Assembly (NCBI RefSeq): GCF_003202205.1
Contig: NZ_PDOG01000001.1
Coordinates: 1 to 64,000, forward strand
Length of the DNA: 64,000 nt
DNA from: Halomonas sp. LBP4
GTDB taxonomy: Bacteria > Pseudomonadota > Gammaproteobacteria > Pseudomonadales > Halomonadaceae
Direction of reading: 5' to 3'
The notes beneath the pieces were generated by a model that saw only the letters and a list, made by a program, of their open reading frames with translations, did not search any database and had not been told where the DNA came from. Below, piece after piece: positions 1-7,962 of this stretch. Position 1 is the first letter of the stretch, and each line of letters starts with the position of its first letter. The position numbers and the translations under genes were made by a program.

Positions 1-309
1 GATGAACTCCTGCTGCAGGGCCACCACCTTCTCGGCATCGCCCTTCAGGCGCTCGGTCAGCTCCTTGGCGACCTCCTGCTGGCCTTCCAGGTAGCCCTTC
101 AGGCCCTCGGCGTCCTTGACCTCCACCAGGCTGCGCAGCTGCGCCAGGTTGGTGTCGGCATAGGCCTTGGTGGCCTCGAGCTGGGTATTGACCAGCTTCT
201 CGGTGACGTCGATGGACAGGGCGGCGAAGGCACGCGCCGGGCCGAAGAACACGGACTCGAGCTGGGCGGTGTCAAACTGCTTGGCGTCGAATGCGAATGC
301 GTTGGTCAT
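1..309 (-). CDS. phaP: Phasin family protein (5' part; runs off the window)
   Basis: The reverse strand reads MTNAFAFDAKQFD... for 103 codons and is still open at base 1, so only the N-terminal part is present. Phasins coat polyhydroxyalkanoate granules in the cytoplasm. The visible part has the family look: a short start with aromatic residues, then an uninterrupted amphipathic, Ala/Glu/Lys/Leu-rich helix (ALSIDVTEKLVN, LRSLVEVKDAEGLKGYLEGQ). A strong ribosome site (GGAGG, about 7 bases upstream) fixes the start. Its presence implies PHA storage, which fits the 3-hydroxybutyrate dehydrogenase gene near 60 kb. The symbol is assigned by family only. Confidence 0.85.
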   Translation of the reverse strand, partial: MTNAFAFDAKQFDTAQLESVFFGPARAFAALSIDVTEKLVNTQLEATKAYADTNLAQLRSLVEVKDAEGLKGYLEGQQEVAKELTERLKGDAEKVVALQQEFI

Positions 310-513
310 GATGGGAACCTCCGGGGTTCTGAATGTGATGGAACGGGAGATTCCCGTTCTGCTGAAGGGCATAGTAGCAGGGATTTTTGTGCAGTGCAAC
401 ATCGATCGTGACAGGGGCGCCGCCTAGGTCCGCCACGCTTCCCGCGCCGCACCTGGCGCCTGCCGCGGTTCTATCTCAGGCTCAGGGCATATCGTTTCTG
501 GCAGCACAAACAC

Positions 514-540
514 CAACGGCCGGCATTAAGCCGGCCGCTG
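514..540 (-). terminator. Hairpin downstream of the pilin gene
   Basis: CGGCCGGC (517-524) and GCCGGCCG (530-537) form an 8-bp perfect GC stem around a five-base ATTAA loop, and weaker flanking pairs extend it. On the minus strand it lies about 55 bases after the pilin stop and is followed by a T/G-rich stretch rather than a clean T-run, so termination is likely but not certain. The rest of 310-594 holds the phasin leader and no gene that I can see. Confidence 0.5.
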
Positions 541-594
541 GTTAATTCAGGCTGGGTGGGGAAATAAGGGCTGTCCCCGATTAATCTTCATTCA

Positions 595-1017
595 TCACCT
601 GCAGTCAGCAGGAACAACATCCGCGGTCAATGTACCCAACTGGCAATCCCAAGTTACACTTCCGCCCGGATCTGCAGCTACCAGAAGAAGTGTGCCAGCC
701 GGTCCAGGAGCGGCGTAAGTAATTGTTAGCGTTTGCGTAGCGCCGTCCCAAGTCATGCCAGTCACTGCGTTTCCAGTAGGCGCTGTAGTTACGCCTGCTG
801 CAGCTAGATCTGCAGGCCATGCGTTTTGTGAAAAATATGATTCTGCGATAGAAGCCTTCACACCACCCGCTAAATTCAAGCCCTCGGAAACATGGGCTCG
901 TTGTGTATAGTCTATGTATCTAGGAATCGCAATTGCCGCCAGAATGCCGATAATCGCCACCACGATCATCAGCTCGATCAGGGTAAAACCGCCCTGGCCG
1001 GTCTTGATATGCTTCAT
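595..1017 (-). CDS. pilA: Type IV major pilin (prepilin, 140 aa)
   Basis: This is the structural subunit of type IV pili, made as a prepilin and processed at the inner membrane by Pil[11 protein letters not shown] is a short positively charged leader ending in Gly, followed by [22 protein letters not shown], the hydrophobic N-methylated helix with Glu at mature position 5. The C-terminus has two cysteines (CQLG... PADC) that could form the usual pilin disulfide loop. An in-frame ATG eight codons upstream (MKRQGRQQ) is an alternative start; neither has a strong ribosome site. The gene is divergent from pilB, the Pseudomonas-type arrangement. It is probably the major pilin because of that position, but a minor pilin cannot be excluded. 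Confidence 0.88.
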   Translation of the reverse strand: MKHIKTGQGGFTLIELMIVVAIIGILAAIAIPRYIDYTQRAHVSEGLNLAGGVKASIAESYFSQNAWPADLAAAGVTTAPTGNAVTGMTWDGATQTLTITYAAPGPAGTLLLVAADPGGSVTWDCQLGTLTADVVPADCR

Positions 1018-1439
1018 CTGTTGCCTGCCTTGTCTCTTCATGGCCCTGCCTCTTGCTATCGGTCCGCCGTGGCCCGTCTGCCGTTGCCTTACTTCTGCAG
1101 CCCGTGCGGGTTTGCGTTGGGCGGCGTGCCGGGGTCGTGCCGAGGCCTGCGCCATCGCGCAGCAGCGCTGCGCTCCCACAGGACCTCGGTGCCCACGGCG
1201 TGCCACCGTCACTTGCCAGCCGGCTCGCCCTGCCCGACGGCTCGACTCTACAGCTTACATTAAATTACAGATGGCAACCTTGCAAGGACAATCTGAGCCT
1301 TCTCATCCCGCCCGTGCAGGCGGCTCATCATCCTGAATCAAGGAAAAGACTGAATCGACGAGGCGAAGCGCTGGGCGGGGGTAGCCGCCTGAGGCTAGAA
1401 TCGTGGATGATGCCACTGTTGCTGCACCCGCGAGGCGCC
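1018..1439. other. Intergenic region between divergent pilA and pilB
   Basis: This 422-bp gap must hold the promoters of both pilus transcription units. I looked for a sigma-54 site in front of the pilin, as known for pilA in Pseudomonas, and did not find one with the required GG-N10-GC spacing. A REP-like palindrome lies at 1151-1182. Stretches open in several frames across this gap are GC-rich shadows without ribosome sites. Confidence 0.6.
1151..1182. repeat. REP-like palindromic element, copy 1
   Basis: The core TCGCGCAG...CTGCGCTCCCACAGG matches the element at 7909-7941 (TCGCACAG...CTGCGCTCCTACAGG) with a different five-base loop. Read on the other strand it is CCTGTGGGAGCGCAG, the form of the common Pseudomonas/Halomonas REP family. 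Each copy folds through its CGCAG/CTGCG arms. It lies in the pilA-pilB divergent spacer. Confidence 0.6.
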
Positions 1440-3242
1440 ATGAACGACTACCGCACCCCTGCCGCCGAGAGGCCACCCCCGGCCGCCGAGCCCACCGAAT
1501 CGCCGCTGGCCGGGGCGGGGCAGCGCGGCGCCGCCGGCCTGCGCGGGCTGTCGCGCCGGCTGGTGAAGGATGGCCTGCTCTCCGAGCCCGCCGCGGTGCG
1601 CGCCGAGCAGGAGGCGCGGGAAGCCGAGATGTCGCTGCTCGAGCACGTGATCGAGTCCGGCCTGGTGCCGGCCCGCCAGGCCACCCTGACCGCGGCCTGG
1701 GAGTACGGCCTGCCGATCATCGACCTCGACGCCCTGCGCGCCGACGGCCTGCCGCCGGCCAGCGAGTTCCCCGAGAAGATCCTGCGCCGGCTCAAGGTGC
1801 TGCCGCTGGTGCGCCACGGCCACCGCCTGACGGTGGCGGTGCCCTACCCCTCGACGCTGGCCCAGCTCGACGAGCTGCAGTTCGCCACCGGCCTCACCCC
1901 CGAGGGGGTGCTGGCCCCGGTCGACCAGCTCGGCCCGGCGCTGGAGAACTACCTGAGCCAGGGCGAGCACAGCATGCTCGACGAGCTCAAGGGGGTCGAC
2001 GACGCCATCGGCGAGCTGGCCTACGACGAGGGCGAGAGCGAGGCCATCGATGCCCAGGCGGTGAGCGCCGCGGCCGGCGACGATGCGCCGATCATCAAGT
2101 TCGTCAACAAGATCCTGCTCGACGCCATCCGCCGCGGCGCCTCGGACATCCACTTCGAGCCCTACGAGACCAGCTACCGGGTGCGCTTTCGCATCGACGG
2201 CATCCTCCACGACGTGGCCCACCCGCCCTTCGCCATGCGCACGCGGATCGCCGCGCGGCTCAAGGTGATGTCGCGGCTCGACATCTCCGAGCGGCGCCTG
2301 CCCCAGGACGGCGCCATCAAGCTCAAGCTCTCCAAGAGCCGTTCGATCGACTTCCGGGTCAACTCGCTGCCCACCGTCTACGGCGAGAAGGTGGTGCTGC
2401 GGATCCTCGACCCCGCCTCGGCCCAGATGGGCATCGAGCAGCTCGGCTTCACCCCCGAGCAGCGCGCCATGTACGAGGCGGTGCTCGACCAGCCCCAGGG
2501 CATGATCCTGGTCACCGGCCCCACCGGCAGCGGCAAGACGGTGACCCTCTACACCGGCATCAACCTGCTCAACGCGGTGGAGCGCAACATCTGCACCGCC
2601 GAGGACCCGGTGGAGATCAAGGTGCCGGGGGTCAACCAGGTCAACGTGCTGCCGAAGATCGGCCTGGACTTCGCCAGCGCCCTGCGCGCCTTCCTGCGCC
2701 AGGACCCGGACGTGGTGATGGTCGGCGAGATCCGCGACCTGGAGACCGCCGAGATCGCGGTGAAGGCCTCGCAGACCGGCCACCTGGTGCTCTCCACGGT
2801 GCACACCAACTCGGCGGCGGAGACCCTCTCCCGCCTGGCCAACATGGGGGTGGCGCCGTTCAATATCGCCAGCTCGGTGAGCCTGATCATCGCTCAGCGC
2901 CTGGCGCGCAAGCTGTGCAGCCGCTGCAAGCAGCCGGCCGACATCCCCCGGGAGGTGCTGCTGCAGCAGGGCTACAGCGCCGAGGAGGTCGACGGCGCCA
3001 CCTTCTATGCGCCGGTGGGCTGCAAGCACTGCACCCAGGGCTTCAAGGGCCGGGTGGGGATCTACGAGGTGGTGCCGATCAGCGATGCCATGAGCCAGCT
3101 GATCATGCGCCAGGGCAACTCCATGGACTTCGACACCCTGGCCCGGGAAGAGGGCCACCCGGACCTGCGCCGCAGCGGCCTGCTCAAGGTGATGCAGGGG
3201 CTGACCAGCCTGGCCGAGGTCAACCGGGTGACCAAGGACTGA
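1440..3242 (+). CDS. pilB: Type IV pilus assembly ATPase PilB (600 aa)
   Basis: This is the cytoplasmic hexameric ATPase that powers pilus extension, of the GspE/PilB family. An N-terminal MshEN-type domain (about residues 30-170) precedes a secretion ATPase domain. The Walker A motif is GPTGSGKT in ILVTGPTGSGKTVTLY, the Walker B region is DPDVVMVGEIRD, and a tetracysteine zinc site is split as CSRC and CKHC near the C-terminus. The chosen ATG has GAGG 6 bases upstream; the frame stays open further 5' but that part is low-complexity and without homology. Another ATG lies 11 codons upstream. The length is slightly above the usual 565-575 residues because of a Pro/Ala-rich N-terminal tail. It is first in pilB-pilC-MNT-pilD. 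Confidence 0.95.
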   Translation: MNDYRTPAAERPPPAAEPTESPLAGAGQRGAAGLRGLSRRLVKDGLLSEPAAVRAEQEAREAEMSLLEHVIESGLVPARQATLTAAWEYGLPIIDLDALRADGLPPASEFPEKILRRLKVLPLVRHGHRLTVAVPYPSTLAQLDELQFATGLTPEGVLAPVDQLGPALENYLSQGEHSMLDELKGVDDAIGELAYDEGESEAIDAQAVSAAAGDDAPIIKFVNKILLDAIRRGASDIHFEPYETSYRVRFRIDGILHDVAHPPFAMRTRIAARLKVMSRLDISERRLPQDGAIKLKLSKSRSIDFRVNSLPTVYGEKVVLRILDPASAQMGIEQLGFTPEQRAMYEAVLDQPQGMILVTGPTGSGKTVTLYTGINLLNAVERNICTAEDPVEIKVPGVNQVNVLPKIGLDFASALRAFLRQDPDVVMVGEIRDLETAEIAVKASQTGHLVLSTVHTNSAAETLSRLANMGVAPFNIASSVSLIIAQRLARKLCSRCKQPADIPREVLLQQGYSAEEVDGATFYAPVGCKHCTQGFKGRVGIYEVVPISDAMSQLIMRQGNSMDFDTLAREEGHPDLRRSGLLKVMQGLTSLAEVNRVTKD

Positions 3243-3374
3243 CGGAGGCGCCGCCGGGTGCCCGGCGGCCAGGCGTGACGCGCGACAACACGAACGCCCT
3301 GAACGGTAACAGCACCATCGAGCCCCCCGGGCCTATAACAGAACATACGACCAGCAGCAACGCAGGGAACACTC

Positions 3375-4607
3375 ATGGCCACACGCACGATGCGCACGCC
3401 GAACAAGCTCAAGCTCTATCGTTGGCGCTGGAACGGCAAGGGACCCAACGGTCGCAAGGTGAGCGGCGAGATCATCGCCGCCAAGAAGGCCGAGGTGGAG
3501 AAGGAGCTCTCGGGCCAGAACATCATGGTCAAGACGATCCGCCGCAAGGGCGGGTTGGGCGGCGGCATGGGCAAGATCAAGCCCCGCGACATCATGCTCT
3601 TCTCCCGCCAGATGGCGACCATGATCCGCGCCGGGGTGCCGATGCTGCAGGCCTTCCAGGTGGTGGCCGAGAGCCTCAAGAAGCCGGCGATGAGCGCCCT
3701 GGTCCAGGAGCTGATGAACGACGTGGCGGCGGGCTCGAGCTTCTCCGAGGCGCTCAGGCGCCATCCCCAGTACTTCGACCGCCTGTTCGCCAACCTGGTG
3801 GAGGCCGGCGAGCAGTCGGGCTCGCTGGACCGCATGCTCGAGCGGGTGGCGGCCTACAAGGAGAAGATCGAGTCGCTCAAGGGCCGGGTGAAGAAGGCGC
3901 TGTGGTACCCGGCGGCGGTGATCGCGGTGGGCTTCGGCGTCACCGCCCTGCTGCTGATCAAGGTGGTGCCCCAGTTCGAGAGCCTGTTCCACGGCTTCGG
4001 CGCCGAGTTGCCGGCACCGACCCGCATGACCATCGCCATGTCGGAGTTCGCCCAGCAGTACTGGTGGTGGATGGTGTTCGGCGTGGCGGCCTTCATCTTC
4101 TTCATCCGCGCCGGCATGAAGCGCTCCGAGGCCTTCGCCTACCGCATGCACGCCCTGTCGCTGAAGATCCCGGTGCTCGGCGACATCCTCGACAAGTCCT
4201 CGGTGGCGCGCTACTCGCGCACCCTGGCCACCACCTTCGGCGCCGGGGTGCCCCTGGTCGAGGCGCTGACCACCGCCGCCGGCGCCTCGGGCAACAAGGT
4301 CTACGAGCGCGCCATCGAGCAGATCCGCGAGGACGTCTCCTCCGGCCAGCAGCTGCACTTCGCCATGCGCCTGACCGAACGGTTCCCGCCGCTGGCCGTG
4401 CAGATGGTCGGCATTGGCGAGGAGGCCGGCTCGCTGGACGCCATGCTCAACCGGGTGGCGGACTACTACGAGGAGGAGGTCGACAACAAGGTCGACACCC
4501 TCACCTCGCTGCTCGAGCCCTTCATCATCGTGGTGCTCGGGGTGCTGGTCGGCGGCCTGGTGATCTCGATGTACCTGCCGATCTTCGAGCTGGGGAGCGT
4601 GATCTAG
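3375..4607 (+). CDS. pilC: Type IV pilus inner-membrane platform protein PilC (410 aa)
   Basis: PilC is the inner-membrane platform that couples the PilB motor to pilin polymerisation. It shows the family layout of two repeated GspF domains: one around residues 70-195 (FSRQMATMIRAGVPMLQAF) and one around 275-400 (YSRTLATTFGAGVPLVEAL), each followed by membrane segments (AVIAVGFGVTALLLI; FIIVVLGVLVGGLVISMYLP). The length is typical. It lies 132 bp after pilB and is probably co-transcribed; GGGA eight bases before the ATG supports the start. The stop codon runs directly into a 7-bp tandem repeat. Confidence 0.95.
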   Translation: MATRTMRTPNKLKLYRWRWNGKGPNGRKVSGEIIAAKKAEVEKELSGQNIMVKTIRRKGGLGGGMGKIKPRDIMLFSRQMATMIRAGVPMLQAFQVVAESLKKPAMSALVQELMNDVAAGSSFSEALRRHPQYFDRLFANLVEAGEQSGSLDRMLERVAAYKEKIESLKGRVKKALWYPAAVIAVGFGVTALLLIKVVPQFESLFHGFGAELPAPTRMTIAMSEFAQQYWWWMVFGVAAFIFFIRAGMKRSEAFAYRMHALSLKIPVLGDILDKSSVARYSRTLATTFGAGVPLVEALTTAAGASGNKVYERAIEQIREDVSSGQQLHFAMRLTERFPPLAVQMVGIGEEAGSLDAMLNRVADYYEEEVDNKVDTLTSLLEPFIIVVLGVLVGGLVISMYLPIFELGSVI

Positions 4608-4648
4608 CGCCGAGCGCCGAGCGCCGAGCGCCGAGCGCCGAGCGCCGC
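4607..4648 (+). repeat. Heptanucleotide tandem repeat, six units of GCGCCGA
   Basis: Six head-to-tail copies of GCGCCGA (the last ends in C) start at the final base of the pilC stop codon. The unit is not a multiple of three, so it is non-coding here. It ends about 50 bases before the next ATG and could change copy number by slippage. A similar array with a different 7-bp unit lies at 51727-51747. Confidence 0.9.
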
Positions 4649-4699
4649 AGGATGATGGTAGGCTGGGAGCCAACCGACCGCGCGGGAGGAAAGATCAGA

Positions 4700-5119
4700 A
4701 TGCCCAACCAGAATGTCGTGCTGGCCGAGCTGGTGGCGCTGGCCGGGTCGTGTGACGATATCGCCGCTCTGTGGCTCTATGGTTCCCGCGCCAGGGGAGA
4801 TGACGGCGTGGACAGCGATTACGACCTGGCAGTGGCGTTTACCGACTGGATCACCAACCCGCTTGAGCGACGCCTTCGCCCCGAGCTGCTCGCCCTGGAC
4901 TGGCAACGGGAACTCGGTCTGCGCGAGGGCAAGATCAGCGTGGTGGACTTGGCCATTTGTCCCATCCCCCTGGGTTGGAGCATTCTGAGCGAGGGCCAGC
5001 TGCTGCTCGACCGCCATCCGCAACTGCGTATGACACAGGAGTCACGCATCATGTCCCGCTGGGAACTGGATTATTGTCAATCGCGTCCCAGCAAGCTTCC
5101 TCAAACAACTCGCACCTAG
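4700..5119 (+). CDS. Minimal nucleotidyltransferase (MNT) domain protein (139 aa)
   Basis: The protein has the polymerase-beta-type nucleotidyltransferase signature GSRARGDDGVDSDYDLAV: Gly-Ser at residues 34-35, then an Asp-x-Asp metal pair. This fold includes MntA antitoxins that AMPylate HEPN toxins (HepT). A strong GGAGGA nine bases upstream defines the start. The C-terminus (MSRWELDYCQSRP) resembles small stand-alone family members that end soon after an MS-W-E-L-D-Y segment, so I do not read it as truncated. No HEPN partner is next to it. It lies between pilC and pilD, an unusual place, flanked by the heptamer array. The domain is clear; substrate and role are unknown. Confidence 0.8.
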   Translation: MPNQNVVLAELVALAGSCDDIAALWLYGSRARGDDGVDSDYDLAVAFTDWITNPLERRLRPELLALDWQRELGLREGKISVVDLAICPIPLGWSILSEGQLLLDRHPQLRMTQESRIMSRWELDYCQSRPSKLPQTTRT

Positions 5120-5162
5120 CTGCCTTGTCATTGTCAGGACTCATCGACTGAAGGAACCCTAC

Positions 5163-6011
5163 TTGCTTGATCTTCCCTCTCCCCTGCTCTGGCCGCTGGC
5201 GGCCGTCGTCGGCCTCTGCCTGGGCAGCTTCCTCAACGTGGTGATCGCGCGGCTGCCGGTGATGCTGATGCAGGGCTGGCGGGCCGAGGCCCGCGAGGCG
5301 CTGGAGCTGCCCACCGAGGAGACGCCGCGCTTCAACCTGGTGACGCCGCCCTCGATCTGCCCCGCCTGCGAGGCGCCGATCGCCTGGCACGACAACATCC
5401 CGCTGCTGGGCTGGTTCAAGCGCCGCGGGCGCTGCGCCAGCTGCCAGGCGCGCATCAGCCCGCAATACCCGCTGGTGGAGCTGGCCGGTGGCGCGCTGAC
5501 GCTGGCGGTGGTGGCGATCTTCGGGGCGAGCTGGCAGGGGCTGTTCATCCTCGGCGCCTGCCTGGCGCTGCTGGCGATGGCGGTGATCGACCTGCGTACC
5601 CAACTGCTGCCGGACCTGCTCACCCTGCCGCTGCTGTGGGCCGGGCTGCTCTACCAGCTGCTGTTCCAGCCGCTGCTGCTCTCCTCGGCGGTGATCGGCG
5701 CCATGGCCGGCTACCTGGCGCTGTGGAGCTTCTACTGGCTGTTCAAGCTGGTGACCGGCAAGGAGGGCATGGGCTACGGTGACTTCAAGCTGCTCGCCGC
5801 GCTGGGCGCCTGGCTGGGCTGGCAGAGCCTGCCGCTGGTGCTGATCCTCTCGGCCGGCGCCGGCGCCGTGGTCGGCGTGCTGATGCAGCTGGCGATCCCG
5901 CGGCTGCGCGGCGCGCCGATGCCCTTCGGCCCCTACCTGGTGGTGGCCGGCTGGATCGCCCTGCTCGCCGGCGAGCCGCTGATGGCCGCCTACCTCGGCC
6001 TGCTCTATTAA
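5163..6011 (+). CDS. pilD: Prepilin peptidase / N-methyltransferase PilD (282 aa)
   Basis: This inner-membrane bifunctional enzyme cuts the prepilin leader after Gly and methylates the new N-terminal Phe. It has the N-terminal hydrophobic segment, the zinc-binding cytoplasmic loop with two CxxC pairs (CPAC, CASC), and the two catalytic aspartates of the aspartic protease (AVIDLRTQLLPD and GYGDFK). About eight membrane segments are predicted by eye. The start is TTG, supported by GAAGGAA seven bases upstream; the first ATG would remove the first membrane segment. It completes the pilBCD set needed to process the pilin at 595-1017. Confidence 0.94.
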   Translation: MLDLPSPLLWPLAAVVGLCLGSFLNVVIARLPVMLMQGWRAEAREALELPTEETPRFNLVTPPSICPACEAPIAWHDNIPLLGWFKRRGRCASCQARISPQYPLVELAGGALTLAVVAIFGASWQGLFILGACLALLAMAVIDLRTQLLPDLLTLPLLWAGLLYQLLFQPLLLSSAVIGAMAGYLALWSFYWLFKLVTGKEGMGYGDFKLLAALGAWLGWQSLPLVLILSAGAGAVVGVLMQLAIPRLRGAPMPFGPYLVVAGWIALLAGEPLMAAYLGLLY

Positions 6012-6020
6012 CCGCGCCTT

Positions 6021-6058
6021 GGGGTCAGACCCCTAAGCGAATTTTGGGGTCTGACCCC
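6021..6058. repeat. Paired GGGGTC palindrome element, copy 1
   Basis: GGGGTCAGACCCC (6021-6033) and its reverse complement (6046-6058) flank a 12-base AT-richer centre, so each arm is itself nearly palindromic and the pair folds into one long hairpin. The same design recurs at 16286-16379 and 17541-17578. Here it fills the pilD-coaE gap and ends two bases before the coaE ribosome site, so it could limit read-through or translation. Confidence 0.85.
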
Positions 6059-6072
6059 AAGGGGGACTTAGC

Positions 6073-6687
6073 TTGATCATCGGTGTGACCGGCGGGATCG
6101 CCTCGGGCAAGTCGACGGTGGCCAGGGCCTTCGCGGCGCTGGGCATACCCTGGGTGGATGCCGACGAGGTGGCCCGCGAGGTGGTCGAGCCCGGCGAGCC
6201 GGCGCTGGCGGAGATCGCCGCGCGCCATGGCCGGCGGGTCCTGCTGGCCGACGGGCGCCTGGACCGCCGGGCGCTGCGCGAGATCGTCTTCGCCGATCCC
6301 GCCGAGCGGCGCTGGCTGGAGTCGGTGACTCACCCGCGCATCCGCGAGCGGCTGCTGGCCCACCTGGAGCGCCTGCAGGCCCGGGGCGCGCCCTATGTGC
6401 TGCTGGTCTCGCCGCTGCTGTTCGAGTCGGGCCAGCACCGCCTGGTCGACCGCAGCCTGGTGATCGACGTGCCCGAGGCGCTGCAGATCGCACGCACCGC
6501 CGCCCGCGACGAGGTCGACGAGACCCAGGCCCGCGCCATCCTGGCCGCCCAGATGCCGCGCGCCGAACGCCTGGCCCTGGCCGACGACGTGATCGACAAT
6601 GGGGGTGACGAGCAGGCGCTGGCCGCGCAGGTCGCCGAACTGGACCGGCGCTACCGGCACCTGGCAGGCTCTCATCCACCACGATGA
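6073..6687 (+). CDS. coaE: Dephospho-CoA kinase (204 aa)
   Basis: The enzyme catalyses the last step of coenzyme A synthesis: ATP-dependent phosphorylation of the 3'-hydroxyl of dephospho-CoA, in the cytoplasm. The sequence opens with [14 protein letters not shown], the P-loop of CoaE, followed by the [15 protein letters not shown] segment and the LVSPLLFE and RAILAAQ motifs of the family; the length is typical. The start is TTG with a G-run about eight bases upstream. The pilD-coaE-yacG order is conserved in gammaproteobacteria. The paired hairpin element in its leader may uncouple it from the pil genes. Confidence 0.95.
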   Translation: MIIGVTGGIASGKSTVARAFAALGIPWVDADEVAREVVEPGEPALAEIAARHGRRVLLADGRLDRRALREIVFADPAERRWLESVTHPRIRERLLAHLERLQARGAPYVLLVSPLLFESGQHRLVDRSLVIDVPEALQIARTAARDEVDETQARAILAAQMPRAERLALADDVIDNGGDEQALAAQVAELDRRYRHLAGSHPPR

Positions 6688-6727
6688 CCGAGCCCCACCC
6701 TCGAACCCCGAACCGAGACCGAGAGTC

Positions 6728-6961
6728 ATGACGTCGCAACGAACGAATCGCCCGCTGGAAGTCGCCTGCCCGCAGTGCCGCAAGAAGGTGCTGTGGAACG
6801 AGGACAACCCCTACCGCCCCTTCTGCAGCAAGCGCTGCCGGCTGCTGGACCTGGGCGCCTGGGCCGACGAGTCGCACCGCATCACCGGCGAGCCGGCCAT
6901 GGACGAGATGGATCTCGACGCCCTGCTCGCCCAGGCCGACCGGGACGGTGGCCTGCAGTGA
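6728..6961 (+). CDS. yacG: DNA gyrase inhibitor / zinc-binding protein YacG (77 aa)
   Basis: YacG is a small zinc protein that binds the GyrB C-terminal region and inhibits gyrase in E. coli. Four cysteines form the zinc knuckle: CPQC near the N-terminus and CSKRC 17 residues on, followed by the conserved [14 protein letters not shown] stretch. The C-terminal tail is acidic. It follows coaE by 40 bases, as usual. Its stop overlaps the GTG start of the next gene, so the two are translationally coupled. Confidence 0.93.
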   Translation: MTSQRTNRPLEVACPQCRKKVLWNEDNPYRPFCSKRCRLLDLGAWADESHRITGEPAMDEMDLDALLAQADRDGGLQ

Positions 6962-7866
6962 CCGCCGGGAGGCGGCCCCTTGGCCTGGCGCATCCCCCGG
7001 GGCTGCAGAAGCCCGAATATCGCCTGCTGGCCGAGCTGGAGGCGGCCTTCGATACGCTGATCCAGCGTACCGAGGTGCTGCTCGGCGCCTACCACCAGGC
7101 GCCGGGGGCCAGTTGGGCCTTCGGCGCGGAGCCGGCGAGCGTGCCATGGTTGCGCCAGGCACTGCTGGATTTCTGGTATCACGATGGCCAGGACGGCCGG
7201 GCGACGCGCGCCCATGTCGGGCTGGTGGCGGCCGGCGAGGCGCTGCTGGCCCGGGTCGCCGAGGTGAATGCGGCCAAGGCGGCCTTCGCCGCGCTGCTCG
7301 CGCAGATTCGCGACCAGGTGCCGGCGCTGATCCCCGAGATCAAGACGGTGCTGCCCTTCCGCCACCCGGCGCTGCACGATCACCTGCGCGGCCGCGGGCT
7401 GGCGCGGCTGCACCTCAAGCAGTGCTGGCGGGCGATTCCGGTGGCCGAGGCCCCGGTGGCGCGGGTACGGCTGGCCTGGTATTCGAGCGGGCGCTCCATC
7501 AAGCGGCTGAGCGTGCGCGAGGCCGAGCAGAAGCTGCTCAAGCTCGACGCGGAGGCGCCCCATGTGCGGATCCAGCTGCGCAAGCTGGCGGGCCTACCGG
7601 ACGGCGAACCCCTGGCCCAGGTGCAGCGCCAGGCGCCGCTGATGCGGGCCAACCTGTTCTTTCGCGAACCGCTGGAGGATGGCCGCACGCGCCGGGCGCT
7701 GAACGTGGCGCTGCCACTGTTCGTGCCCTCGCCCGACGGCCGCCTGCCCGACCACAACCAGCCCCCGCCGACGCCACCCGAGAGCCGCACCCGGGCGCGG
7801 CGCAGCGACGAACGCCTGGAAGACGCCCCCTTCCTGCCGAGCCTGCGGGTATTCCGCTATCGGTGA
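6958..7866 (+). CDS. Tus-like DNA replication terminus-binding protein (302 aa, tentative)
   Basis: By eye this protein aligns with the C-terminal half of enterobacterial Tus (about 309 aa). [13 protein letters not shown], then [20 protein letters not shown], matches Tus segments around GLITLNAY and [39 protein letters not shown] matches the late strand PIARVWYKGDQKQVQHA. Tus binds Ter sites and stops replisomes from one side. The N-terminal half is helical and less similar. The GTG start overlaps the yacG stop. The length agrees with Tus. A profile search against the Ter family would settle it; no Ter site was identified in the window. Confidence 0.6.
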   Translation: MTAGRRPLGLAHPPGLQKPEYRLLAELEAAFDTLIQRTEVLLGAYHQAPGASWAFGAEPASVPWLRQALLDFWYHDGQDGRATRAHVGLVAAGEALLARVAEVNAAKAAFAALLAQIRDQVPALIPEIKTVLPFRHPALHDHLRGRGLARLHLKQCWRAIPVAEAPVARVRLAWYSSGRSIKRLSVREAEQKLLKLDAEAPHVRIQLRKLAGLPDGEPLAQVQRQAPLMRANLFFREPLEDGRTRRALNVALPLFVPSPDGRLPDHNQPPPTPPESRTRARRSDERLEDAPFLPSLRVFRYR

Positions 7867-7908
7867 TCGTTCGGGGCGACGGCGATTGCCGCCGAGGCGC
7901 CTACGGCG

Positions 7909-7941
7909 CCAATCGCACAGAAAATCTGCGCTCCTACAGGG
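7909..7941. repeat. REP-like palindromic element, copy 2
   Basis: This is the second copy of the element at 1151-1182: GCCAATCGCACAG, a five-base AAAAT loop, then CTGCGCTCCTACAGG. It lies between two convergent genes (stop at 7866 and stop at 7963), the common position for such elements, and may help transcript ends. A further inverted pair, GGCGCC(T)/GGCGCC, lies just to its left. Confidence 0.65.
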
Positions 7942-7962
7942 CAGTGGGGCATTTGACGGGTA

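Noticed and set aside
1018-1439. Sigma-54 promoter for the pilin gene
   Set aside because: TGGCA...TTGCA-like words near 1270-1283 have the wrong GG-GC spacing for sigma-54, and they lie on the wrong strand for the pilin.
1403-5119. A 1238-codon open frame on the plus strand across pilB, pilC and beyond
   Set aside because: It is a GC-rich shadow in another frame of pilB and pilC, full of Arg/Gly/Ala. Only its last 139 codons, which begin at a proper ribosome site, are a real gene (the MNT protein).
4700-5119. MNT/HEPN toxin-antitoxin pair
   Set aside because: No HEPN-type gene (R-x4-6-H motif) is adjacent on either side; pilC and pilD flank it.
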